Below are positions 41,950 to 49,996 of a DNA stretch of 64,000 nucleotides, piece after piece. Origin of the DNA: Nocardiopsis ganjiahuensis DSM 45031 (GTDB lineage Bacteria; Actinomycetota; Actinomycetes; Streptosporangiales; Streptosporangiaceae); contig NZ_ANBA01000031.1 of the NCBI RefSeq assembly GCF_000341085.1, positions 1-64,000 on the forward strand, given 5' to 3'. The number at the start of each line of letters is the position of its first letter. The first letter of the stretch is position 1. A model generated the notes under the pieces. It was given only the letters and a program-made list of their open reading frames with translations. It ran no database searches and was not told the origin of the DNA. A program made the position numbers and the translations under genes.

Positions 41950-42180
41950 CAGAACCCCTCCGACTACCTGGCATCGAAGTACGCGGCCGTCTTGACCGGC
42001 TCCCGGAGGTCGATCCGGTGCCCCTCGAGCCCTGTCGCGTCACCCACGGACCTCACCCGTGACCGGATCGAACACGTACCGCTCGCTGAACGCCTCGTCC
42101 TCGCACCGCGGCCCTCGGGCGTGACTCACGGGAAGCAACTGCGGCCCCTCCCACCAAAGAAACGGCCGAGTCCTACTCAT
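41950..42180 (-). pseudogene. Truncated, frameshifted paralogue of the 44124-45485 lipoprotein
   Basis: Reading from 42180 downwards, the start MSRTRP resembles the intact start MSRTWA. It is joined to LLPVSHARGPRCEDEAFSER and YVFDPVTGEV, matching LLPVYHDRGPEYEDEQFSEQ and YVLDPATGEV of the intact gene. One extra base then breaks the frame. In the shifted frame VGDATGLE is fused to HRIDLREPVKTAAYFDAR, with about 100 residues deleted between, and a stop follows. Residues ~10-270 of the parent are also missing. Confidence 0.75.
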
Positions 42181-42439
42181 CATGCTTCCTCGTTCCCTCC
42201 GGCCTGGGCCTGAAGACCTCGCGGTTCAGATTGGTAAGGGTCGTTCGCCTGGTTCCATACGGGTTGAGAACTCTACTTTCGCCTGTGTGGGATCTGTATC
42301 CGGACCAGTTCCCTGCGGACAGAGCGCCCTCGAACTCCCTGATGATCGGACCACCTCCCAGCTCAAGCAGTGGGATGTCCTGCGCAGCCTACTCTGCTGC
42401 CCTCAGCTGGCCCATCTCAGACAGCTTTTGGGATTCACT
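42181..42439. other. Non-coding, decayed sequence
   Basis: 259 bases of mixed GC between the pseudogene start and the low-GC lipoprotein stop. No homology to neighbours or convincing reading frame was seen. Confidence 0.4.
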
Positions 42440-43771
42440 CTAAGAAAGTCCAAGAATCCCAGAAAGGTTTCCCTGGGCATCTTTCGCAACAGCAACAACG
42501 GCCCCAGGGACAACCAGGATTTGATCAATAGATTCAAAATACCCAGGAGAATCAGCAGTTAAATCAATTTCTACCGCCTCATTGCCCTCATCCAGCCAGG
42601 AAAATTGATGCGCAAACATTTCGGAATTAGTTTCACCCCCTCCGCAAATAAGCAAGACTCCTGACGCCAAGGACGCCACTTGCCCATCGCGAAAAGAAGC
42701 GTTCTCCGGGCACGCCTCAGAGGGAGATGTCTTGGCCACCTCTCCCTCCTCTTCGATCAGGCGGTAGTGCCCATCACGAAACACGGTGGCAGTTCCTGAA
42801 CTCATATTGATGTCCAGCACCTCACCAGAAACCCATGGGACCCTCTCTCCGGAATCAATCTTGATCACATTCGTCCCATCAGAATCAATATTCTGAAATA
42901 CGTAATTGCCATCCGAGCTGAATACGAGCCCATCTCTCTGCCTAGTAGTGTTCGCAGTGCCTTCATACTCTTCTTCGAATCTCCAGACTTCTTCCCCGGT
43001 CTCGAGATCGAAAGCGATGATTCCAGCGGACATCAATCCATCCGGACCCGGGGTGATCCCGTCAGCACTGACCGTCTCTGCACAGGTCAACGGCCTGACC
43101 ACAAATCCAGGAATTACTTCAGGAGAACCGAGATACATCTCAAAATCGCTCGACGACGAACATGTCATCAGCTCTGTCTGAGCCCATATTTCCTTACCGT
43201 CGGAAATAGACTTCGCACTCATCAATTCGTGACTGCCCCAACCTGCGGGAGTAGCGATACGAACCTCTTCATCAAATTGAGAGAACATAGACCCAGGAAA
43301 CCACTGTGCATTTTCGGCAGAACTCTCCTCGAGGACAACATCTTCTAGGACTTCCCCGCTGGAGCCATCGAGCATCAATGCACGAATAGAGTCGCCAGAA
43401 TCGCTCTTGACGACGAACTCGAGGATTGCGATCTCACCGTTGTTGGAAAAATGTATGTTAGGGCTACTCCCCTCCTCGCGATATCTCCACACCTCCTCTC
43501 CAGAAACACCCGAGAGCGCTACAAGCCCGTCTTCGTATACAAGCGCAATGCCAATTGGAATGGGATGAACATCAAGTACTTTTTCTTCACTCGAAAGGAT
43601 TCTATGCCATGCAACCGAAGAGACCCCGCCGGGAACCGGCCCCGGAGTTACCCCTTCCTCAACAAAATGCTCTACATTTTCCTCGCCCTCTCGCTCCTCC
43701 TTGGATACATCGCCAGCACATCCGGAGATAAATAGAATCAAGAGAAAAAAGATTCCCAAATGCCTGAGCAA
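42440..43771 (-). CDS. Low-GC propeller lipoprotein
   Basis: 443 residues. The signal peptide HLGIFFLLILFISGCAGD has a lipobox (ISGC), so this is an exported lipoprotein. The body has PQQ/WD-like propeller blades (VALSGVSGEEVWRYREEG, IIAFDLETGEEVWRFEEE). It is a distant paralogue of the protein at 44124-45485, sharing the overall plan and the VPGAVVAVAK end. GC is only about 50% here against ~72% elsewhere, with many A/T-ending codons, so it was probably acquired from another source or has escaped the usual bias. TTG 43771 with GGTGG 6 nt upstream is the likely start. Confidence 0.78.
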   Translation of the reverse strand: MLRHLGIFFLLILFISGCAGDVSKEEREGEENVEHFVEEGVTPGPVPGGVSSVAWHRILSSEEKVLDVHPIPIGIALVYEDGLVALSGVSGEEVWRYREEGSSPNIHFSNNGEIAILEFVVKSDSGDSIRALMLDGSSGEVLEDVVLEESSAENAQWFPGSMFSQFDEEVRIATPAGWGSHELMSAKSISDGKEIWAQTELMTCSSSSDFEMYLGSPEVIPGFVVRPLTCAETVSADGITPGPDGLMSAGIIAFDLETGEEVWRFEEEYEGTANTTRQRDGLVFSSDGNYVFQNIDSDGTNVIKIDSGERVPWVSGEVLDINMSSGTATVFRDGHYRLIEEEGEVAKTSPSEACPENASFRDGQVASLASGVLLICGGGETNSEMFAHQFSWLDEGNEAVEIDLTADSPGYFESIDQILVVPGAVVAVAKDAQGNLSGILGLS

Positions 43772-44123
43772 TTCGCACCACCAAGAAGTTCTTGCATATC
43801 AACATAGCCTGGCGAGAAATCTCTGGTTACAGGACTTCCCCCATCAGCTCCGGGAGCCATATCCGGCCCTGCTCGAACATCACCATCTTGGATCCACCAC
43901 TGTTTTTTCTACGGCATGCATGAAGATCACATTCGCCGGGCACAACAATGACTCGCGCCTACACATCCATGAGCGGCGGAAACGTCATCTCGTTCGAGCT
44001 TTCACGGACCCGACCATCATCGACCTCGAGGCCAACCGCATCATTACTGCTTCTGTGGAAATGTCTCACTGCAAGCAAGATATGGCCGAACAGACGGGAA
44101 GGGCAGGTCTCCGCCGGGCGATG
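43772..44123. other. 352-base low-GC intergenic region
   Basis: Between two minus-strand lipoprotein genes. GC is near 50%, like the adjacent gene. It should hold the promoter of the 43771 gene. I recognise no gene, repeat end or mobile-element fragment in it. Confidence 0.5.
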
Positions 44124-45485
44124 TCACTGGAGGCCGATGACCTTGACGCCCTCACCCTGGGAGTCGCTCCGGTCGACCAGCAGCACGGCACCGGGAACGG
44201 CCTCGAACTGGCCCTCCGGCTGCCTGGCCTCGAAGTACAGGGCCGCCTCGACCGGTTCGGGGAGGTCGATCCGGTGCGCCTCGCCACCGCCCCACGGGGT
44301 GACGCTGACCGGTGTCTCCGGGTCCTCCGGCTCGAGCTTGACCACCGCCTCCTCGAGAGCGAGCACGTAGCTGCCGGCCGACGCCGTGGGCACCGCCTGT
44401 TCCTCGGTGGCCAGGGTCTGACCGTCGAACCGCCGCAGCTCGTACCCGGCGGCCTCGTCATGAGGAGCACGATGTGACACCAGGAACCCGTCCTCCAGGG
44501 TGCGGGCCAGGAACCAGCCCTCCTCCAGCCCTGTCGCGTCGCCCACGACCTCACCCGTAGCCGGGTCGAGCACGTACTGCTCGCTGAACTGCTCGTCCTC
44601 GTACTCGGGGCCCCGGTCGTGGTAGACGGGCAGCAGTTCGCCCGCCCCGCGCACGGAACCCCGTTCCGCGGTCAGGAACTCCGCCTCGGCGTCCTCCAGG
44701 TGCCACAGCACCGCCCCGTCGGCGGGGTCCAGGGCGAGCAGTTCGGCATCACCCGAACCGCACCAGGCCCGTACAACCACCGCCTCGGAGAACACCACCG
44801 GACGGTCGGCCCCGTGCACCTTCGAACCCTCACACGTGAACAGGTCCTCGGTCCGCCACAGCTCGGAACCGTCCTCCTCCGAGAGCATCGCCCCCGAGAG
44901 CCGGTCACTGCCCTCCAGGTGGAAGACACCCCCGTCACCCGCGACCCCCTCGAAAGGCCCGGGCTTCTCGACGTCAGCGGCGATCGGCTCCTCGAAGTCG
45001 CCGACGATCTCCCCGCTGACCCCGTCCAGGACCACCCGGCGCCACTCGACCTCGGGGGAGAGCTCCTCGTCGCCGGACGCCTCAGAGTCCTCGTCCGGGG
45101 CTTCCTTCGGGTACATCACGTGGACCCGATCACCGGTGGAGGACACGTCCGTCAGCGCACGGACGTCCTCGTCCTCCACGGTGAAGCTCCACCGCTCCTC
45201 ACCCGTCACACCGTCCAGAGCCACCACACCCCGCGCAGAGCGCACCAACACGCCCCGCGGAAGCGCGGTCACCTCGACATCACCCGAGTACCCCTCGGCG
45301 GTCCACTCCCAGGCCACCTCAGAGATCGACCCGGGCACGGCGGCGTCCGACCACTCACCCTCCAACTCCTGGTGACTGGCCGAGACACCCCCGAATCCCG
45401 GCACCGAACACGCGCCGAGAGGGGCCAGGAACACCACGGCGGCTCCGGCCCCCGCCCACCGGGCGAGCGCCCAGGTCCTACTCAT
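44124..45485 (-). CDS. Propeller lipoprotein of the type VII secretion locus
   Basis: 453 residues. Signal peptide with lipobox (VVFLAPLGACSV). The mature part carries PQQ-like propeller repeats such as VVALDGVTGEERWSFTVEDE, LLALDPADGAVLWHLED and YVLDPATGEVVGDATGLEEG. It is an extracytoplasmic membrane-anchored protein of unknown partner. ATG 45485 overlaps the stop of the 837-residue gene upstream (ATGA), so the two are translationally coupled and likely work together. Two decayed relatives and one low-GC relative lie next to it. A role in folding, docking or sensing of secreted ESX cargo is possible but not shown. Confidence 0.82.
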   Translation of the reverse strand: MSRTWALARWAGAGAAVVFLAPLGACSVPGFGGVSASHQELEGEWSDAAVPGSISEVAWEWTAEGYSGDVEVTALPRGVLVRSARGVVALDGVTGEERWSFTVEDEDVRALTDVSSTGDRVHVMYPKEAPDEDSEASGDEELSPEVEWRRVVLDGVSGEIVGDFEEPIAADVEKPGPFEGVAGDGGVFHLEGSDRLSGAMLSEEDGSELWRTEDLFTCEGSKVHGADRPVVFSEAVVVRAWCGSGDAELLALDPADGAVLWHLEDAEAEFLTAERGSVRGAGELLPVYHDRGPEYEDEQFSEQYVLDPATGEVVGDATGLEEGWFLARTLEDGFLVSHRAPHDEAAGYELRRFDGQTLATEEQAVPTASAGSYVLALEEAVVKLEPEDPETPVSVTPWGGGEAHRIDLPEPVEAALYFEARQPEGQFEAVPGAVLLVDRSDSQGEGVKVIGLQ

Positions 45486-47995
45486 TGTCCGCTGTCCTCC
45501 GCCCGCCGTTGCAGCTCCTCGGCCAGTTCCGGATCGAGCTCACCCAGGTCATCGACCCGCTGGAGCTGGAATCCCTCCAGGTACGACTCGAGGACCAGGC
45601 CGCCCAGCCCGTCGTCGGCATCCGCCAGCAGGTCGACGATCTCGGCTCTCACCGTCGCCTCGATCTCGGCGTCGTACTCGACCTTCAGTTCGCCGTTCTC
45701 GATACTCAGGTACTCGTAGCCCTCGAGGTCCTCGGCGGTGATGGTGTCGTTGCGCACGTAGTGGTCGACAATGGCGGACCCGGTGAAAACGGTGTTCCCC
45801 ATGACGGAGTCGTCGAATTCGGCCGTCGGCTCCGGTGGCGGCGGAAGCTGCAGGTCCAGTCCGGACGTGGCGGCGTCGGTCGCCGCGGTCTTGGCCGCGT
45901 CGACCAGCTCACCGACGACCAGACCGGCGACGGGGTTCTTGACGTCGATCAGGTCAGCGGGCTTGAAGAGGAGGTCCACGAAGAGCTCCCGGCCCGCCAC
46001 CTTCCTCTCATGGGCCTCGATACGGGCCTCGGTCTCACTGTTCAGCCTCGACGAGGCCTCGTTGACCAGCGCCTCGTTGATGGCGCGGGTCAGACGGCTC
46101 CTCTCGTCTCCCTCCACCGACGCGTACTGGTCCCCGCTCATCATCTCGGTGACGCCCTGGTGGGCGTTCATCTCGGAGATCGCCGTCATCGACGTCGCGG
46201 CCTCGGGGCTTCCGGCGATGAACTCGAGGAACCTCACCTTCTCCTCATCACCGACGAGCATCGCACCGGACCGGTCGCTGATGGTGACACCCTCCTCGCC
46301 GGCGAGGCCGAAGTCGTCCACGTAGGCGCCGAAGACGTTGACGAGGCCGTTCGCCATCTCGTGGTTCACCTGCGTGAACGACAGCCCGCTCTCGCCGTAG
46401 TGGTCGGTGTACATACCGCCGGTCAGGTCGGTCATACGCTCGTAGCGCTCGTCGTCCGTGAGGAACTCGATCAGGTCCCTGGCGGTCTCGTCGACCGCGC
46501 GGGTGTCGTCGCCCGCCTCCTGCCGGGCCTCCATGATCCAGTCCGTGTAGCCGCTCGCCGCGGCGCCGTTGTCGGGCCACTGGTTCGTGAGGATGGCTTC
46601 GAACGCCGCCTCGCGCTTCTCGTCCTCGTGGACGTCGCCGAGGCGCGGGTGCTCGAACCAGTCGCCGGGGCCGGAGATCATGTCCGCGTTGGCGCCGTCG
46701 TTCCTCGTGGCGACCCCCAGGGCCGCCTGCATGTGCTCGATGGTCTCGGGGGAGAGGAAATAGGTGTCCTGGGTGCTGAGTTCGTGGCCGACGGTGAGCC
46801 CCAGGGTCAGGGACAGTCCACGGCCGCCCTCGACTCCTTCGGGGACGTGACCGAAGAGGTTGCCGACCGCCTCCCAGTCGATGTCGCGCATACCGAAGTC
46901 GGGGTCGCCCTCGACGGCCGCGCGGACACTGGCCGGAAGGTCGTAGTAGCCGCCGGGTACGGAGTCGTCCCCGTTCTTCAGGCGCGGGTCGCTGAGGACG
47001 AGGATTCCGGTGCCGAGCGCGGCCAGCAGGGGCACCGCGTCCTCTCCCATGAACTCGTCCATGGGGGCCAACCGAGCGAGGTCGGCGACGGGGACCGGGC
47101 CGCCCTCCAGCTGGTCGTAGAACTCCTTGAGGAACTCCATGTCCTCGGGGTCCATGTCCTGGCCCTCGACGCTGTTGGCCTGTTCGGCGCGCCAACCGAT
47201 GGCTGAGAGCACGGCGAGCATCTCGTAGTAGTCGTCGTCGAGTTCCTTGTCCCCGTTGACGTACGGGACGATGCTGTCGGCCATCGCCACCGGGTCGACG
47301 TCGTCGGGCAGGTCGGCGGCCGAGCCGCCGAGGTTGAACTGCGACCACGTGACGTAGCCGCCCTCCATCAGGCGCCCCACGGCCTCGGCGGTGGGTCCGT
47401 CCTTCAGGTCGTCGGAGAGCTGCTCGCCGGTCTCCTTGAACAGCTGGTAGGCGGTCTGCTCCTCGCCTTCCAGCTCCTGCTTGAGTGACGCCAGGGCCTT
47501 CTCCGCGGCCTCGGCGGGGGAGTCGTTCCAGATGAACTGGATCCGGGGCGGAGCCTTGTCGAGGTCGGCCGCGAGGGTCGGGGCCTCCTCGTTCCACCGG
47601 TTGATGATCCGGAGGCGCTCGTCCTTGTAGGTCTTGACCGCGTCCTTCCAGTTCTCGACGATGGCGGCGCAGAAACTCATGTTCGAGGAGACCTCGGACC
47701 ACAGGGCGAGGTCCTCCTCCGAGAAGTTCTGGATGCTCCACTTGAGGACGTCGGAGAACTGCTGGGCGGTGTCGTCGAAGTCGCCGTGGAGGTCGTTCGC
47801 CCGGCCGAGGATGCGGGCCGTGAACAGGTTCAGCTCCTCGACCAGACCTTCGAGCGGGGACGCGTAGACGTCCGGATCCCCGTTCATGGACAGCGTGTAC
47901 GACATCGAGCTGTACTGCTGGGTCTGGCCGGACACCTCCACAGCCGTGACCTCGCCGCCGCCCGCGCTGGTCGTCACCGACCGGTTGCTACTCAT
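45482..47995 (-). CDS. Large type VII secretion-associated protein (TPR-region/DUF6571-like)
   Basis: About 837 residues, acidic, soluble, no signal peptide. The N-terminal ~180 residues are helical and WXG100-like in flavour (NDLHGDFDDTAQQFSDVLKW, then NFSEEDLALWSEV). The rest resembles long actinobacterial ESX-linked proteins with a TPR-like region. Features include YVNGDKELDDDYYEMLAVLS, a central helical part, and the C-terminal DAATSGLDLQLPPPPEPTAE linker. ATG 47995 is preferred over the in-frame GTG three codons earlier. It is encoded between EccD and a lipoprotein and is probably an ESX substrate or effector. The C-terminus shows no recognisable toxin motif. Confidence 0.7.
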   Translation of the reverse strand: MSSNRSVTTSAGGGEVTAVEVSGQTQQYSSMSYTLSMNGDPDVYASPLEGLVEELNLFTARILGRANDLHGDFDDTAQQFSDVLKWSIQNFSEEDLALWSEVSSNMSFCAAIVENWKDAVKTYKDERLRIINRWNEEAPTLAADLDKAPPRIQFIWNDSPAEAAEKALASLKQELEGEEQTAYQLFKETGEQLSDDLKDGPTAEAVGRLMEGGYVTWSQFNLGGSAADLPDDVDPVAMADSIVPYVNGDKELDDDYYEMLAVLSAIGWRAEQANSVEGQDMDPEDMEFLKEFYDQLEGGPVPVADLARLAPMDEFMGEDAVPLLAALGTGILVLSDPRLKNGDDSVPGGYYDLPASVRAAVEGDPDFGMRDIDWEAVGNLFGHVPEGVEGGRGLSLTLGLTVGHELSTQDTYFLSPETIEHMQAALGVATRNDGANADMISGPGDWFEHPRLGDVHEDEKREAAFEAILTNQWPDNGAAASGYTDWIMEARQEAGDDTRAVDETARDLIEFLTDDERYERMTDLTGGMYTDHYGESGLSFTQVNHEMANGLVNVFGAYVDDFGLAGEEGVTISDRSGAMLVGDEEKVRFLEFIAGSPEAATSMTAISEMNAHQGVTEMMSGDQYASVEGDERSRLTRAINEALVNEASSRLNSETEARIEAHERKVAGRELFVDLLFKPADLIDVKNPVAGLVVGELVDAAKTAATDAATSGLDLQLPPPPEPTAEFDDSVMGNTVFTGSAIVDHYVRNDTITAEDLEGYEYLSIENGELKVEYDAEIEATVRAEIVDLLADADDGLGGLVLESYLEGFQLQRVDDLGELDPELAEELQRRAEDSGQ

Positions 47996-48135
47996 GCTCT
48001 CCACCCATACTTGCCACCCATGGTTGTCTCAGTGGCGGCCGCCCGGCCGCGCTTCGGCGGTCCTTGGCCGCGGTCCTCGGCCGGCTCATGGGCACGGAGG
48101 CACATCGGAGGAACGGTTCCCATCACTCGCACGCG

Positions 48136-48462
48136 TCAGAAGTTGACGTCCGGGATGTCGGTCCACGCGCCCTGGTAGGTCTCGTCGGCCTCGTAGTCGG
48201 TCTCCACCACTCGGGAGATGCCGCCCTGGATACCGTTGGCCAGCTCGATCCCGTTGTTCTGCAGGGTCTCGATGTCCGGGGCGTTCTCGCGTTCGAAAGT
48301 GTAGAAGCCCGGGCGGAGCATCCAGCCGGCCTTGTCGATCGCCTCGCCCATCAGCAGTTCGAAGGTGTCGGACAGCCCGACCATGGCTTCTGCCATGGCC
48401 TCGGCCTCCTCGGCCCGGGACATCCCGGCCCAACTGTTCACACTGACTTCATCGAGACTCAC
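48136..48462 (-). CDS. Small ESX-locus protein, 108 aa
   Basis: 108 residues, acidic, no signal peptide. The N-terminal half is helical (EEAEAMAEAMVGLSDTFELL) with VNSWAGMS, a W-x-G motif, near residue 11. The C-terminal half is shorter-element (GIELANGIQGGISRVVE). It has the size of an Esx/WXG100 or ESX-associated chaperone-type protein, but W-x-G lies at the start rather than mid-hairpin, so I do not assign it to WXG100. Start GTG 48462 with AGGAAG upstream. It lies between EccD and the 837-residue protein on the same strand, suggesting cosecretion or a chaperone role. Confidence 0.65.
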   Translation of the reverse strand: MSLDEVSVNSWAGMSRAEEAEAMAEAMVGLSDTFELLMGEAIDKAGWMLRPGFYTFERENAPDIETLQNNGIELANGIQGGISRVVETDYEADETYQGAWTDIPDVNF

Positions 48463-48504
48463 GAGCCACTTCCTCTCTTTTGGGGGGAAAGATGCGGTTG
48501 GGGG

Positions 48505-49845
48505 TCAGAAAGTTCCGGTGCGCTCTCCGACGAACTGGAAGAGGCCCATCGCCCACGCGAAGACCGGGAACATGGCGATGACCACCACGATCTCGGTCCA
48601 GTTGAGCGTTCGCCGCAGGGAGGCCCTGGGGACGTCGGCCAACCGGATCGCGCTCAGGGTCCCGAGCACGGCACCGCCCACCAGCACCGCGAAGGGGAGC
48701 CACGGCCCGAGGACCGGGTACTCGCCGATGGCGGAGATCCCGGCCGCCCCGATCCCGATCACCCCGGAGATACGGAGCGGCAACACGTGGCGGATCCGGT
48801 CGAAGAGCCTCGAGCGCAGGAGCAGCAGGACCGAGATCAGGCCGCAGAGGAGCAGGTCGGGGAGGGTCTCGGCGTAGTAGGCCAGCAGCACCATCACCAG
48901 GCCGGAGCTCGCACCGGCACCGGTGATGATCCCCAGCAGGAGCCGGTCGCTGTTGTCGAAGGTCTCCTCGAACCGGCCGGTGGACACCTGCCCGGACCGC
49001 CCGACCTCGTAGTCGAGCCCGGACAGGCCGCCCATGACCATCGCGCTCCGCGGGAGGACCCCCACGCACAGCACCAGGACCAGCGCCATCGCGCGCACAC
49101 CCTGGACGGGTTCGACGAAGATGCCGACGGTGACCAGGACGCCCGCGCCCAGGGTCAGGACACCGAGCCCGGCGATGTAGGCCAGACCGGTCCGGTCCAG
49201 CGCCCAGCCGACGATCCCGACCAGGAGCGCTCCGCAGAGCGCGAACGCGCCCCGGACCAGGGGGTCGTCCCCGCTCAGCAGCCCGCCGGCGAGTACGGCG
49301 GTGACGGCGCCCCACACGCACGCCGTCGCGAACAGCACGTGGGCCACCACCGGCAGCGGCCTGCGGGCCGCGAACACCATGACCGCGAGGGTGTACATGG
49401 TGCCCAGCGACGCCACCGCGAGGTGCCCGGCGAACGGCCGGAGCCACATCAGCAGGGCGAGCATGAGCAGCGGGCCCAGGGCCGAGACCAGCAGACCGAA
49501 GGAGAGAGTGGTCGTGGGGTTCCAGATCCACGCGTGCTCGTCGACCTCGTCCTCGACCGCGCCCCGCACGTCGTCCACGTTCTGCCTGCGGGCGGGAGCC
49601 CCACGCGGGTGCAGCGTCAGCACGTCCCCGTCGTACACACCCGCGCTCTCCAGGGGGGCGTCGGCGTGGATCGGCTCACCGTCGACGGTGCTCAGCGTCC
49701 ACGAACCCGGATCGGTCCCATCGTCCTCCGGGACGCAGACCTCGATGATGCGGGGCATCAGCGTCGCGACGGGAACCGTTCCGGGCAGGGCCAGGTCGGC
49801 CCACTTCGTCGGCCCGGTGACCGTGACTCGGCAGTATCCGCTCAC
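48505..49845 (-). CDS. eccD: EccD, type VII secretion integral membrane component
   Basis: 446 residues. The N-terminal ~90 residues are a ubiquitin-like domain (YCRVTVTGPTKWADLALPGT, DGDVLTLHP at its end). About eleven hydrophobic helices follow, starting near residue 112 (TTLSFGLLVSALGPLLMLAL). This is the EccD (YukD-fused) channel protein of ESX membrane complexes. Start GTG 49845 has AAGGA upstream. It is divergent from eccC across ~150 bases, so a shared promoter region controls both. Confidence 0.9.
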   Translation of the reverse strand: MSGYCRVTVTGPTKWADLALPGTVPVATLMPRIIEVCVPEDDGTDPGSWTLSTVDGEPIHADAPLESAGVYDGDVLTLHPRGAPARRQNVDDVRGAVEDEVDEHAWIWNPTTTLSFGLLVSALGPLLMLALLMWLRPFAGHLAVASLGTMYTLAVMVFAARRPLPVVAHVLFATACVWGAVTAVLAGGLLSGDDPLVRGAFALCGALLVGIVGWALDRTGLAYIAGLGVLTLGAGVLVTVGIFVEPVQGVRAMALVLVLCVGVLPRSAMVMGGLSGLDYEVGRSGQVSTGRFEETFDNSDRLLLGIITGAGASSGLVMVLLAYYAETLPDLLLCGLISVLLLLRSRLFDRIRHVLPLRISGVIGIGAAGISAIGEYPVLGPWLPFAVLVGGAVLGTLSAIRLADVPRASLRRTLNWTEIVVVIAMFPVFAWAMGLFQFVGERTGTF

Positions 49846-49996
49846 ACCAGGGATTCCTTTGTTCTCTACGCTGGGCTCGGTCCTACTCGCGGGCTCTCAT
49901 GCGCGAATGGGACGGTTCATGATGATCGCGAGATTATCCTGAACGTAGCCACTCAGACACCAGTGCCCCCATCGGTGGACGGAAGAGAGAAAGCTT
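49846..49996. promoter_or_regulatory. eccD/eccC divergent promoter region
   Basis: 151 bases between divergent starts, moderately AT-rich near 49910-49960. Promoters for both secretion transcripts should lie here. I could not pick out a convincing consensus pair or an operator palindrome. Confidence 0.4.

Noticed and set aside
43772..44123. Possible insertion-sequence remnant in the low-GC gap
   Set aside because: No inverted terminal repeats, target duplication or transposase motif (DDE or HUH) could be seen.
43701..44477. A plus-strand 258-residue open frame over the low-GC gap
   Set aside because: It runs antisense into the intact lipoprotein gene, has no ribosome-binding site, and no recognisable motif.
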